A DNA stretch of 64,000 nucleotides from Amorphochlora amoebiformis (lineage: Eukaryota > Cercozoa > Chlorarachniophyceae). Positions within the stretch are counted from its first letter, which is position 1. Every line of letters starts with the position of its first letter. Positions 1-63,916 of the stretch are shown piece after piece. The DNA is taken from contig BAAHQB010000019.1 in NCBI GenBank assembly GCA_054601695.1, positions 992,001-1,056,000 of the forward strand, given 5' to 3'. The translations under genes were made by a program, and so were the position numbers. The notes under the pieces are model-generated. The model had not been told where the DNA came from and searched no databases. It saw only the letters and a list, made by a program, of their open reading frames with translations.

Positions 1-7788
<7,788 letters not shown>

Positions 7789-8521
7789 TTGCAGACAAGA
7801 TAAGTTGAAACATTCATGTGAGCCGCCATTTGTGTGTATATATTCCAGATATTAGCACCAGTCTCATGTAAAATAAGTGCTCAGCCAGAATCGTCTAGAT
7901 CGTGTAAGACTTTAGCTAGTTAAGGGTCTAATAATAGATGATATTCGTGATACTCTAGATACTATACTAGTAGCAGTACAGCCGAAGAACTATTAATTGC
8001 TAGAATCTAGGATTACCAGATTAGCTTGATCTACTCTGTAATTTAATATGTACAGTGGAACTGATTCTCTATCTGGAGAATAGCCCAGTCCGCCCCAATG
8101 ACTGAGATTTGGCTGCCTAGACTCTACGTAGAGAGCTAGCTAGGTCGGTTTTCCCTATCGAATCAGTATCGATTATTATCTTATTTCACCAGCTAGATCT
8201 AGCAGATCTGCATGAGATCATATCATCATGAAGAAACTTCTGTTATATTCTAGTATTATATGCCTGACATATTCACTAGTTCTAGTAGTTGTTTGTGTGT
8301 TCGGCGACAACTGAAACGAAATTAACTGAACGTCTTAAACAGTACAGCCTGTGACAGAATCAACGGACTGTGCCTGAGCCGTACATGCTACGTCGAGAAC
8401 ATAGACATGAGCTCTTCTAGCATCCCTTTAGGTGCTTGGCGACCTGATATAACATAAATATACCTTTATATGTATATATATATAATGGAAATATATAGAA
8501 TATATGTATATATATACATAT

Positions 8522-8560
<39 letters not shown>

Positions 8561-8577
8561 AACACATATAAACACAT
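7789..8577. other. Convergent 3'-3' spacer, unique and stem-loop rich
   Basis: Between two converging stop codons lies about 660 bp of non-repetitive AT-rich DNA (7789-8450), then (TA)n. It is dense in short palindromes (TCTAGA, ACTAGT, GCTAGC, AGATCT, CTCTACGTAGAG) and small hairpins such as ATTCTC...GAGAAT at about 8061-8081. No open reading frame worth calling. It probably holds both 3' UTRs and polyadenylation sites. Confidence 0.5.
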
Positions 8578-9997
8578 TCAATATTCTGATACACGTCCTT
8601 CTAAAAAAACACGCATACCCATATTAACACAACCATCACAAAACCACACCATTTCAACCCATCCCCGGCCTGAAACGCGAAAAAAAAATAGTAATTAAAA
8701 TATTTACCGAAATATATCTGAGCAATTCTCTGAAGATACGTCTTGAATTTCGAATCCCTCAATAGTGAGGGGCGATACTTCGCGCTAGTGTAACAGCCAA
8801 TTAGGATTAGGGGGTTAGCGTGCAGGATAGGGTTAGAGGGTTAGCGTCAGGATGGGGTTAGAGGGTTAGCGTCAGGATAGGGTTAGTCAGGATAGGGTTA
8901 GAGGGTTAGCATCAGGATAGGGTTAGAGGGTTAGCGTCAGGATAGGGTAAGAGGGTTAGCGTCAGGATAGGATTAGAGGGTTAGCGTCAGGATAGGGTTA
9001 GAGGGTTAGCGTCAGGATAGGGTTAGAGGGTTAGCGTCAGGCTAGGGTTAGAGGGTTAGCGTCAGGATAGGGTTATAGGGTTAGCGTCAGGATAGGGTTA
9101 GAGGGTTAGAGGGTTAGCCTCAGGATAGAGGGTTTTGCGTCATGATAAGGTTAGAGGGTCAGCGTCAGGATAAGGTTAGAGGGGTTAGGTTTTCCTGATT
9201 CACCATAGCATATCAAACAGAGGCAGTGCGTCTCTCTCGACAGTTTTAAGCACTAACGGGGATTAGAATCAGGGTTAGGGTGGTACATTCGCGTCTCCCG
9301 ACAAATTTTTGGAACACAGTATGATCAGGGTTTTGATATGCTTCTTTGGGTGAAAGTTTAAGGATACAGGGTAACAGAAAGGGTAAGAGACAAGGTAAGA
9401 GCTTGGGTTAGGGTTTTACGCAAGGGTTAAGTCGAGTTTAAAATGTCTCTCCTTTTTTACAACAAAGTTAGGAATAGTCGATGTTAACGCGAGGTTTCAG
9501 GGCAATGGTTTAGGATTTAGGATTAGGGTTATTAGAACCTTGGGCTTATAGGTTAGGGTTACGAAAACTGGGGTTTGAGGTTAGGGTTGTGGGGGTTGGG
9601 GTTGGGGTTGTCGTTAGGGTTTAGGGGTTTTAGGGTTAGGTTTACGAAAAGAGAGGAAGTTTAAGAGCGGCGTGCGAATCGTGTATCCGGTGTCGACGCT
9701 TGGTCTAAGGAAATGAATATTATATTGTGTATAGTATGTACGATTGGTCTTAAGGAAATGAATATTATATAGTGTAGAGTGTTATACTATATATATGTCT
9801 ACGATGTCGATAGTGTATACATGTCTATGTGTTGATGTTTATGTGAATAAAATATGTGTACATGGATATAGTATTCATGTATTTAAAATATATATATATA
9901 TTATATATATATATATATATGTATATTAGACTGCATACGATTTATCTTATATGTTAGCCCTTTCTCCAATACAAAATATGCATAAACCACAAGATAT

Positions 9998-10065
<68 letters not shown>

Positions 10066-10120
10066 GTACAGGTATATAATTATATACTTATATATATGTA
10101 ACACACACATACATATATAT

Positions 10121-10169
<49 letters not shown>

Positions 10170-10415
10170 AATACACGCACATATATCAGGCGATGACATC
10201 TAATTCTCGTATACACACATGTATATGTAATTCCCGTGTATACACACACACATATATATATATTAGGCGATGAACTAATCACCGGTCTTGATCTGTGGTA
10301 ATCCCAGAAGAGGTTTTTTTCTCAGATTCCTTCGGCTGTTCGGGTTAGGATTTGTTTGGGATTGGATGGATGTTAGAGCGCTTGTCTATATAATTAGGAT
10401 GTTAGAGTGCTTGTC

Positions 10416-10458
<43 letters not shown>

Positions 10459-10523
10459 TTATATAGCTGAGTATATATATATATATATATCAATATATAT
10501 ATATATATATTTATATGTATATA

Positions 10524-10585
<62 letters not shown>

Positions 10586-10632
10586 ATATATATATGTATT
10601 TATGATACGTATAATGTGCAAGAATATACATG

Positions 10633-10664
<32 letters not shown>

Positions 10665-11286
10665 GTACATTTATGGAGATATATATATATACACATACAT
10701 ATATAAGTATTTATATATACATATATACATATACAAACAAGTTATACTTAATAATATTTTATGTATATGCGCCGTACATTATGACATATATAGCATGTAT
10801 ATATATATATATATATGCATATACGGATATGTATATTTATATTTATACATAGATACGTATATATATGTGTATATTATCTACACATTTACATGTACAATAT
10901 AAATATATATCAAATATACACATACATATATGTTTATACTTACTACATATACTACACGCACACATGTATAAACTTTTCTATATACTATATATCTGTATAT
11001 ACATACATGCACACACACACACACACATACATATACACACATATATACACACACACACAAACATATATATATATATACCGTCTCAGCATCGATAGTTTTA
11101 GTAACAGCCTATGATTAACGTTAAGTTAAGGATTAGGAGTAGGGTTAGAGGGTTATGATTTAGCGTTAGAATAGGAGTTAGAATAGAAGTTAGATTAGGG
11201 TTTGGGTTTTGAGTTTGGTTTACTGCGAAAAATTCGTTTGCATTCTTAAGATTTTCGACGCACAGGTATTCTAGAACCTTTTGTAT

Positions 11287-11320
<34 letters not shown>

Positions 11321-12011
11321 TGTATGAATATACTTGCAGGTATGTATCTATTTAATGCATGTGTTTTACATATATGTATATATATATATATGTATTACAT
11401 ATATATATATATATGTATGTCTACATATATATACACATATACACATATGTACATACATATGTATATAAATACATACATACACACTTAATACAAATATATT
11501 TACACACTCGCACGCATTATACACACGCATACATTCAAACCACACACACATCTATGAATGCATTTGACATATCATTCCTACAGGTTGGTAGGGTTAGGGT
11601 TAGAGTAGTGTTAGATTAGGTTGGATTAGCGATAGGATTAGTTGGGGTTAGAGTTAGGATTAGGGTTAGAGTCGAGTTAGGGTTAGGGTTAGGGCTAGGG
11701 TTAGGGCTAGGGCGTGGTTTAGGGTTAGGGTTAGTCTTAGAGGGGTGAGTTATAATTAGGGTTTCGGGGTATGATTAGGGTTCATGTTGGGAGTTTGAGA
11801 CCGAGGTCAAGGGGTACCCCCTTATGCCCTATAAAATCTTCAAATGTTTAGGTTTTTGGTTAGGGTTACGGTTTGGGTAATGGGGGATACGATAGGAGTC
11901 AAGAAGGATTAGGGTAGTATATATATATATATATGTGCGTGTGAATGTAATACTAATAATAATAGTATATACATACACACACACCACACAGATATTAATG
12001 TACGCGTGTAG

Positions 12012-12083
<72 letters not shown>

Positions 12084-12142
12084 TATGTACCGAGTCAGAT
12101 GGAGAGGATAAAGGGAAGTATTTACATATGTATATATATGCA

Positions 12143-12179
<37 letters not shown>

Positions 12180-12491
12180 GTAAATATATATAAGTATATA
12201 TCTCTACATTATATACAGTATTAATAATAATACATAGATATATACACCGAAACATATATATATATATATACATATATAATGTATATATATATGTATGTAT
12301 GTATATATATGTATATATATATATATATATGTGTGTGTGTATATAATACGTATATACATATTTCATATGTATATATATATATACAAATATATATAGATAT
12401 AAATATTTACAAAAATATATATGTCAGGGCTAGGATTACCGCACGAGCTATAAATAAGTCTCTTTCACTTGGATACCCCTGCGTGCGAGTG

Positions 12492-12526
<35 letters not shown>

Positions 12527-12545
12527 ATATATATAGACCTTTATG

Positions 12546-12586
<41 letters not shown>

Positions 12587-12687
12587 TATGTACAGAGTCA
12601 AGATGAGAAAGATAAGGGAAAGTATTTATATGCATATGTAGTACACTGTAATATAGAAATATATAGAAATATATGTATGTGTATATG

Positions 12688-12719
<32 letters not shown>

Positions 12720-12953
12720 ATACGTATATCCTTGCATGTGAATAGTAGCATATTATATTTGTAAATGATATAGAAACATATTTATACATTACAATATATA
12801 TATATATATATATATGTATAATAATAATAATAATAACAATAATAATAATATGTATGTGTATATACACATATGTTATTACATATTACCTACGAATCGTATC
12901 ATATATATATATATATATATATATTACATACACATATATATATATATATATAT

Positions 12954-13001
<48 letters not shown>

Positions 13002-13006
13002 ATATG

Positions 13007-13046
<40 letters not shown>

Positions 13047-13349
13047 ATACGTATATCCTTGCATGTGAATAGTAGCATATTATATGTGTAAATGATATAG
13101 AAACATATTTATACATTACAATATATATATATATATATATGTATAATAATAATAATAATAACAATAATAATAATATGTATGTGTATATACACATATGTTA
13201 TTACATATTACCTACGAATCGTATCATATATATATATATATATATATATTACATACACATATACGAAATATAGTAGTAATAAGTATATATGTTTGAATAT
13301 TTACATTTATGAATATATGTGTGTATATGTATATGTGTATATAAATGTG

Positions 13350-13404
<55 letters not shown>

Positions 13405-13561
13405 TTTATACATACGTGAGTGTGCAAATTTACATACACACAATGTAAATACGTATACATATATAACATATATATATACATATTTACATATAAAATATAT
13501 ATATATATATATATATATATCCTACAAAATATAAATATACTTACATACATACATACATACA

Positions 13562-13613
<52 letters not shown>

Positions 13614-13687
13614 GATATTACTACCTTTTTAGCCCATTCAAGCACTAATCTCGCATGATCCGTAGGGCGTCTTCCGCGAACATAATG

Positions 13688-13758
<71 letters not shown>

Positions 13759-14222
13759 ACAGGTCCACCAAAGACAAACCCCAAAAAAAAAAAAATCCTC
13801 CAAGTGATACAAAGAAACGAAAAATAAAAAAATAAAAAAAAATCATAGAATAATTATGAACAAAGAATCCCAAAAAAAGGAAGTAAAGTTAACATAACCA
13901 CCTGTGCGCTAATCCATACGAATTTTTCCCATGATAATATCGCGCTAAATCTGTGTGTAACCTTGCATCGCCATGAGGGCATTCACCTTAGAGGTAAGGG
14001 TTAGGGTTGGGGTTAGGGTTAGGGTTAGGGCTAGGGTTAGGATCAGGTTATTCAGCATGTCTTAGTCGGAGGACCATTGACGCAGCTATGGTTAGAGTTA
14101 GGGTTAAGTTGGTTAGATAGCTAGTAATCTTAGGGATAGAGATTCATGATTAGGGAGAGGGATAATTTAGGGGTTGGGGTTAGGGTTTTGGTGGCGAGTT
14201 TTGGGTTGGGATTATACATATA

Positions 14223-14263
<41 letters not shown>

Positions 14264-14363
14264 CATAATCTACCGAGTTTCGATGTCCATTGGATAGCCT
14301 CTTTCATGAACTCAAGCCTATAATATATATATTCACATGTGTTATATATATATTATATATATA

Positions 14364-14396
<33 letters not shown>

Positions 14397-14542
14397 TTAT
14401 ATTTATGTATGCATATATAATATATACATTTATACATACACACACATATATATATATATATATATGTATATTATATATATATATATATGTAAATATATAT
14501 ATTTTTTTTATAATTATATTATAGCTACATACATACATATGT

Positions 14543-14594
<52 letters not shown>

Positions 14595-14631
14595 ATAATT
14601 ATATTATAGCTACATACATACATATGTATAC

Positions 14632-14676
<45 letters not shown>

Positions 14677-16084
14677 TTGCATGTGTGCATGTATACGTAT
14701 AAATACAACATACACACACACACATATATATATATGTATATATTTGGATATGTTTATATATACACACACACATACATACATATATATATATATTACATAT
14801 ATATACATAATATACATACATATACACACATATACATATATATAACACATATATACACACACACATATATATATACACACATACATATACACACATGCAC
14901 AATAGAATATTCACACACACGCACACAAAAAACTAAAAACCTTGGTTTCTCATGCTCCTTCGTAAACTTTGCAAACAGAGACTGAATCCGAACTTGATGC
15001 GGGTTGGGGTTAAGGTTCAAGATTAGGCTCATGTGAATGTGATGTGTATGTATGTGTGTGTGTGCGTGTATGTGATGTATACGTATGTAATTGTGTGTGT
15101 GTGTGTGTATGTGAATGTGTATGTGTGTGTGTGTGTGTGTATGTGATGTATACGTACGTAAGTGTGTGTGTGTGTAAGTGATGTATATGTAGAGGACTTT
15201 TACGCTAATTACGTTGGAAGATTCTCAATTTGAACAAAGAGGAACAGAAAGGAAAAAAATCGAGGGAATTAGAGAGAGAGGGAGAGAAAGAGGAAAGGGA
15301 GATAATACAAGGGAGAGTTAGAGGGAGAGATGGAGCGACGAGAGAGGGGGACGGGAGGGAGGAGGAGAGGGAGAGACTGGAAAGGAGATAGAAAGGGACA
15401 GAAAAAAGGGCACAGAGAGAGCAGGGAGAGAAGAGCGAGACAGAGAGACAGAGAGACTCGGGACAAAGATCGAGACCAGGAGGAAGATATGGAAAGGAGA
15501 GGGGGGAGAGAGAGGAACAGATGTCGAGACCTATTTTCTTTGTATCCGGGAGAATCTTATTGTCAACGAGCTCTTGTATGTAAGCCTTTGCTAGAGATCC
15601 TCCCTCATTTCCCTATACGGTGTGTATTTTGTGAATTTCTATTTCTGTTCTCGTATCTTTATCTATTTGGGGTCTCTCTGTTTCGCGTCTCTCTGTTTCG
15701 CGTCTCTCTGTTTCGCGTCTCTCTGTTTCGCGCGTCTCTGTTTCGCGTCTCTCTGTTTCGCCTCTCTCTCTTTCGCGTCTCTCTGTTTCGCGTCTCTCTG
15801 TTTCGCGTCTCTCTGTTTCGCGTCTCTCTCTTTCGCGTCTCTCTGTTTCGCGCGTCTCTGTTTCGCGTCTCTGTGTTTCGCGTCTCTCTGTTTCGCGTCT
15901 CTCTGTTTCGCGCGTCTCTGTTGCGCGTCTCTGTTTCGCGCGTCTCTGTTTCGCGCGTCTCTGTTTCGCGCGTCTCTGTTTCGCTTCTCTGTTTGCTTAT
16001 GTCTCTGTATCCTGTTTGTTTCTCGCAGTCTGCCTCTTTTAGGTGTATATTATGCATACCTACATGTGTTGATATATATTATAC

Positions 16085-16159
<75 letters not shown>

Positions 16160-16207
16160 AAATACACATACACACATATGTATATATATGTATATATACA
16201 GACACAA

Positions 16208-16238
<31 letters not shown>

Positions 16239-16392
16239 CATACGTGTGTGTGTGTGTGTGCGTATGTGTGCACATATGTTTATGTATCTGTGCATATTAA
16301 TGTATGGTTATATATGTATATGATATATTTATATATGTGTAAAACACATTCACTATGTTACAACTATAACTTTTATTCGTCTAAAGATATAT

Positions 16393-16423
<31 letters not shown>

Positions 16424-16430
16424 GTATATA

Positions 16431-16464
<34 letters not shown>

Positions 16465-16559
16465 GTAAGTATATATATGTATATATATTTATAAACATAT
16501 GTATATGTTTGTGTGTGTGTGTGTGTGTATACATATCTGACTTTATAAATATATACATA

Positions 16560-16606
<47 letters not shown>

Positions 16607-16847
16607 CAACTTGGTATGTAACAACATTAACAGTATTAATATCGCATAGAAATGATATGTTACGAAATAAACCATAGTTATATCCGTATATAGAAAAGTT
16701 TTCACCTGTTTTGCCTTCAATAGATCGGAGGCCCCTTCCACCAGCGTCTCCAATGATCCCTCGCTAAATATAATATATTACATGTTTTACATTACATATA
16801 TATACATATTATACTACATATATATATAATAAAATATATACACACAT

Positions 16848-16897
<50 letters not shown>

Positions 16898-17619
16898 TGT
16901 AAATACATAACCCTATAAGTTTTTATAACACATGCAAATGTGTATGTGGGTGGCGAGGATTGTTTTTACTACTACATATTTAGTTCATGTAATTAAGACA
17001 TTCTCGTTGCTAACTTCAGGGCAGTGTCAGGATGGGATAGCGCTTATGTTAGTGTTATAGTTGGTTTTAGGGTTAGGTTTACAGGTCTTTTGATTTGCTC
17101 CGGTTGAACTGGGAAATGATCAACTGAAATACAATAAAAACATACGTGTCTTTACATATGCAACGAAGGTAAATCACCAATCCCCTCTTTTGAAATCTGA
17201 ACAATCTGCTTCCCCTACACCCTTTCCAGTGATCCGAATAAAAAAGCCGGCGAAATACAGAAATAAAAATATCTAAATTGACTACATTGAGCGCATGATT
17301 AATATATTTTACTTTTTTTTGCACCTGTTCCGCTAAATAGTAGTTCTCCCCTTCAATTGCATTCTTAATCTTAATCTTCAATTTGGCCCTCGTATCTCCC
17401 CTCCCTCTCGGTCTTCTTCCCCCCCCCCGCGCCTTGCGGCCTGTCCCCGAGCAACCCGTTCGCAGATTATGCCAACCCCGATCCCCCCCGAAAATAAAAC
17501 GTAACAACATGAAAAGGAACATTCAATATGGTGCGTTCGAGTTATGGGGAAGGAATCTGGCATTCCATTTCCAAAACCTGACCTGGAGTCGGAGCCTTGG
17601 ACACCGCCGTGTCTGCCAT
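8578..17619 (-). CDS. GET4: GET4/TRC35 homologue, tail-anchored protein targeting (GET/TRC pathway)
   Basis: GET4 is the cytosolic helical-repeat scaffold that, with GET5, hands tail-anchored proteins to the GET3/TRC40 ATPase. Exons in transcript order: 17619-17583 ([15 protein letters not shown]), 17395-17325, 17272-17221, 16763-16706, 15612-15531, 14992-14941, 14317-14274, 13986-13902, 13688-13625, 12478-12440, 11277-11224, 10335-10283, 9704-9646, 9252-9204, 8784-8708, 8669-8578 (TGA). Family landmarks in order: [10 protein letters not shown] near the N-terminus, [53 protein letters not shown] then [32 protein letters not shown], and [20 protein letters not shown] ending in the conserved YFG. 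About 320 residues, normal for the family. All junctions are in phase except exon 2 to 3, which is off by one next to an A8 run. Introns are (TA)n, TTAGGG-type repeats and two minisatellites. Exon 12 ([10 protein letters not shown]) is a non-conserved linker. Exon 2's exact acceptor is uncertain. Confidence 0.93.
8806..9190 (-). repeat. 25-bp minisatellite GGGTTAGCGTCAGGATAGGGTTAGA in a GET4 intron
   Basis: About fifteen copies derived from the telomere-type hexamer, lying between GET4 exons 9252-9204 and 8784-8708. The remaining intron DNA to 9645 is degenerate TTAGGG. Confidence 0.85.
11110..11900 (-). repeat. Degenerate TTAGGG repeats in GET4 introns
   Basis: TTAGGG-like blocks at 11110-11215 and 11585-11900 flank GET4 exon 11277-11224; (TA)n and (CA)n lie between. 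In the GET4 transcript these read as CCCUAA. Confidence 0.8.
12718..13229. repeat. Tandem duplication of a 185-bp block containing (AAT)n
   Basis: 12718-12902 and 13044-13229 are near-identical: the phrase CGTATATCCTTGCATGTGAA, a (TA)n tract, AATAATAATAATAATAACAA and CTACGAATCGTATC recur in the same order, offset 326 bp. Both lie in the GET4 intron between 13625 and 12478. Confidence 0.85.
13990..14215 (-). repeat. TTAGGG-type repeats with a satellite copy in a GET4 intron
   Basis: TTAGGG hexamers with a reverse-complement fragment of the dispersed satellite (TTATTCAGCATGTCTTAGTC) at 14048-14067, between GET4 exons 14317-14274 and 13986-13902. Confidence 0.8.
15669..15985 (-). repeat. 15-bp minisatellite TTTCGCGTCTCTCTG in a GET4 intron
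   Basis: About twenty copies with one-step variants (TTTCGCGCGTCTCTG) between GET4 exons 16763-16706 and 15612-15531. Because 15 is a multiple of 3, it stays open in several frames and looks deceptively like a CDS. Confidence 0.9.
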
Positions 17620-17825
17620 AGTTATTGGGTGAGCTGGGCCGAGATTTCCGTTAATTTATCGGCTTCCTTATTAATATAAAGAATAAGATATATAGGATAT
17701 CAAATCTTACATAGTTATACAATACAATATATATCAACATATCTCTCATAAGATAACCAACATTTTTTAAATTCTTCGGCCCTGACGTGTACGGTGTGCC
17801 GGTCGTCCGTCTCGGAAGAGACACG
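17620..17825. promoter_or_regulatory. Putative shared promoter between GET4 and the small divergent gene
   Basis: Only 206 bp separate the GET4 ATG (17619, - strand) from the first ATG of the + strand gene (17826). The spacer is unique, AT-rich DNA without microsatellite, unlike the introns on both sides. No TATA box stands out against the AT-rich background. Promoter function is inferred from position. Confidence 0.4.
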
Positions 17826-19124
<1,299 letters not shown>

Positions 19125-19583
19125 TACCGGTTGCCAGAACTCGCTCAGCCTCGACTGATCACAATATATCATCTGCCGTGTACTAACTTATAATCATTTG
19201 AAGCAATCACTAGATCAATGATTATCAATCATGTAGATTCTGAGAGAAGTGTATGATTATATTTTACATATCATGATATAATTATATATATATATGTATA
19301 TAAATATATATATACATATATATATATAAATATATGTATACAATATATATATTTATATGTATATATATGTAATACATATACCAGATCTATATATTACGGT
19401 CGCATAATAATTCAAAGTTTAAATTCACACATGGTGGAGACTTAAATATTCAAAATTAATCTTGCAATCATTCGATGACCTGATCTGAGCAGATGAACTG
19501 ACACGTGTCAGTGACAACTGTTAAGTTGTACTAGTCGATTAGATTTCGCCTAAACTTTTTCAGATTTCGCTTTCTAATTTTTT
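19125..19583. other. Convergent 3'-3' spacer, stem-loop rich
   Basis: Lies between the stop of the small + strand gene and the stop of the carrier. A short (TA)n block (19280-19380) is flanked by unique sequence with many palindromes, including a perfect 16-bp one, ACTGACACGTGTCAGT, at 19497-19512. The hexamer-like phrase AGATTTCGC with a T-run occurs three times at about 19540-19595, running into the carrier's last codons. Confidence 0.5.
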
Positions 19584-37385
<17,802 letters not shown>

Positions 37386-38060
37386 TACAGTTTCACAGAG
37401 CCTGGGGTTTACGTTTAGGATAAGGATTAGGGTCTAAATGAAGGTTGTAAAAGAAGCGTGGCAGAAATGACGAAAATAAGCGCTCCACCTCTCCCCCCCC
37501 CTCTGTATATCATGCAACAAGAATCCTGGGAGGGGGGACAGGAGCGGTGGAACAGGTAGTTTTGGGATTATAAGGCCTCCCCCGGGGGGGGGGGCGGAAT
37601 ACGTCTTGGTTCTGGCTGACCTCGCAGACGAATTCAGGCGGGATGTGACATCGGTGTGACCTGATGTCATGAAGTGCGTGACAGGAGGTCACGTCACACA
37701 TGTCACTCAGTGGCACTGCTTCAATCAGGCTGGCGAACCTTGGTGTGATACTTCACTTCAAGCTATATGCTAGTGCATGTTTTATGCTGATAGCAATGTC
37801 ATCATAATTCGTAAAAGTAGTCTAGAAATCTAGAAAATACATCACAGGTTGATATATATCGACAAATAATTTTTTAGATTGAAGACTCAGAGACTTCCGA
37901 AGATGAAGAGATGATAGCTAAAGCTGCTAGTAATATACGTAGCCGTCCATGGACGTCACTAAATAGATCCAGTTAGTCAATAAAAAAGAATTCTATTACT
38001 CAATAATTGAAATGCTCGACACGGAAGTAATCCAGCACTAACTCTGCTACGACATCCAAG
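37386..38060. promoter_or_regulatory. Upstream region of the mitochondrial carrier, with CRE-like palindromes
   Basis: This 675-bp gap lies between the stop of the 94-residue gene and the carrier start, both on the - strand. It is mostly unique. It carries C8 and G10 runs (37494-37501, 37581-37590). Around 37640-37720 several TGACATC/GTGACGT-type half sites and inverted repeats occur (ATGTGACATC, TGATGTCATG, GTCACGTCAC). They resemble the bZIP-type TGACGTCA motif repeated in the array at 43251. Regulatory role is inference. Confidence 0.35.
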
Positions 38061-38536
38061 CTACTTGTCCTCCTTGGGCAAGCCTTTCATGAGTCTGTAC
38101 TTCTGTGCCCTAGACAATGCGTTCCAAACTTCTCTGTCATCTTTCGTCTTCACCTTCCTATGTAGTCGCGATTCGGCTGCCGCAAACTCGTGCGCAAGAT
38201 CTGAACGAGGGTGTGAAATCAGGCAAAATCTAGCTACACATTCGCAAAGGGATGAGAAGGAGAGTTTGTAATGACCGTCTGTTGTCTTTTTTTTGAAGCT
38301 TTCAGCGTGGTTGGGGATTTCTGTGATCTTTCTCGGGACCCTGACACATGTGGGGAAAAATGGACAAAAGGAAACTTTCTTTAGCAAGGACCTAACTATT
38401 TTTGCAGCTCAAATATCGTAGTCACTCACTGGCTATCCGTCTTATTCTTCTTCCTCGAGCTCCAGAACATCTCTGACTCTCTCGAAGTGCTGCTAATCGT
38501 GCAGAAAAGACGCCGGTACGCCCTCCGAAGTGCCAT
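38061..38536 (-). CDS. Small basic protein of 94 residues, family not recognised
   Basis: Four exons in transcript order: 38536-38520 (ATG, MALRR), 38492-38430, 38340-38276 and 38200-38061 (TAG). Lengths 17, 63, 65 and 140 nt sum to 285, an exact multiple of three. Splice borders are good: donor gtgagt after 38430, acceptors ttcag at 38201 and tgtcag at 38341. The C-terminal half is a charged, probably helical segment (EFAAAESRLHRKVKTKDD, then SRAQKYRLMKGLPKEDK). Unlike its neighbours it has short introns (about 27, 89 and 75 nt) without microsatellites, so it is a useful contrast for the expanded introns around it. The start is 188 bp from the PUS10 ATG on the other strand, suggesting a shared promoter. 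I do not recognise the family. An earlier start upstream is possible. Confidence 0.62.
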
Positions 38537-38723
38537 TATTTCTGGGTGCCGAGTGTGAAAATATCGGTTCCGAATTCTTTCACGATATTATGATTTGATA
38601 TCTACATATCTATACAAAAAATAAATAATATTGAATTTTCATATTCTCTGATATGTGTATTTTATTATTTTATATTATATTAAGAATTATCAGCATATCT
38701 GTCTTTAGAATATACGCCGTCGG
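38537..38723. promoter_or_regulatory. Putative shared promoter between the 94-residue gene and PUS10
   Basis: The two start codons are head-to-head and 187 bp apart. The spacer is unique and AT-rich. A tctttag directly upstream of the PUS10 first coding exon (38702-38708) could be the acceptor of a short 5' UTR intron. Promoter function is inferred from position. Confidence 0.4.
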
Positions 38724-59172
<20,449 letters not shown>

Positions 59173-59654
59173 AACACGAGAAACGGTGCACGTGTATTAA
59201 TTATTATAGTAGCCTTAACTAGTTAAGCTTGCAAAAAACTAGAAATAATTAATATGGGAGTCAGCTGTATGCATTGATAATCTTTCTCAAATTAACTGGA
59301 TTAAGTATAATCAGGCTAGTTACTATTCGAGTTTGAAATCATTATCATTCTTAAACTAGTGATCTAATCATTTTAAGTCACATTTGAAAGTTTCCGAGAC
59401 TGACTAGACTGAGCGTCTGAGGCTCCCCTATTACGTACTAGTATTGTCATGATACTAGATATATACTATACTAATAAAAAAAGCCGGCAATTATTGATGT
59501 TATTTTATTTCTAAGCATTCCGTACATTCGCGCGCACATTAATGATATAATCTGCCTTATAGGCCAAGCTAAAGTGAACATTTGCTTTAGTGAAATCCTG
59601 GGTTTTAATTCACATATATATATATGTATATATATACACATATGCATTAGAATA

Positions 59655-59688
<34 letters not shown>

Positions 59689-59792
59689 ATACATATATAT
59701 ATATATATATACATATATATATACATATATATATACATATACATATATATATATATATATATATATGTTATATGTGTGTGTATATATACATG

Positions 59793-59823
<31 letters not shown>

Positions 59824-60091
59824 TATATATATGTATGTATGACTAGATTTTCCACTGATACATAGACACACGCACAAATGTATATATATATATATAAATT
59901 GATGATATATACATATATATTCATATATATGTTACATACATATGAGGGTATCTATAAATATACAAATATATATGTATATATTTATATCGATATATATTTA
60001 TATAGATATATATATATTTATATACATATATATTTACATACGTATATACATATATATATATATATTATATTATGTATATATATATATGTAC

Positions 60092-60123
<32 letters not shown>

Positions 60124-60149
60124 GTATATCTATCTGTATATATATGTAC

Positions 60150-60194
<45 letters not shown>

Positions 60195-60211
60195 TTTATT
60201 CATATATAACC
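59173..60211. other. Convergent 3'-3' spacer between PUS10 and the RidA-family gene
   Basis: The first 430 bp (59173-59605) are unique with many short palindromes: TTAACTAGTTAA near 59215, and a stem CTAGTAT...ATACTAG near 59440-59460. An AATAAAAAAA at about 59473 could be a polyadenylation signal for PUS10. From 59610 to 60211 the sequence is (TA)n with short unique interruptions and no coding signal that I can support. Confidence 0.5.
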
Positions 60212-63736
<3,525 letters not shown>

Positions 63737-63862
63737 CTACGATTACATATATACATATATGTGTATGTATGTATGTACGTATATATATATATATGCATAT
63801 ATATATATGTGTATATATATATATATTATATATAATAATAATAATAATATATCATATAATAA

Positions 63863-63916
<54 letters not shown>

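Noticed and set aside
8806-9190. CRISPR-like spaced repeats
   Set aside because: Direct tandem minisatellite without unique spacers, in a spliced eukaryotic gene.
9287-9343. A phase-compatible GET4 exon ([13 protein letters not shown])
   Set aside because: It fits splice borders and phase, but the family alignment requires TPLLNFLSF to join LLKTVERDA directly. It shows that phase fit alone can mislead.
9930-9990. GET4 exon [15 protein letters not shown]
   Set aside because: No acceptor within reach; exon 11277-11224 ([14 protein letters not shown]) supplies this part of GET4.
15659-16057. Arg/Glu/Thr-rich - strand frame and its + strand counterparts
   Set aside because: 15-bp minisatellite in a GET4 intron; no donor site on the - strand nearby.
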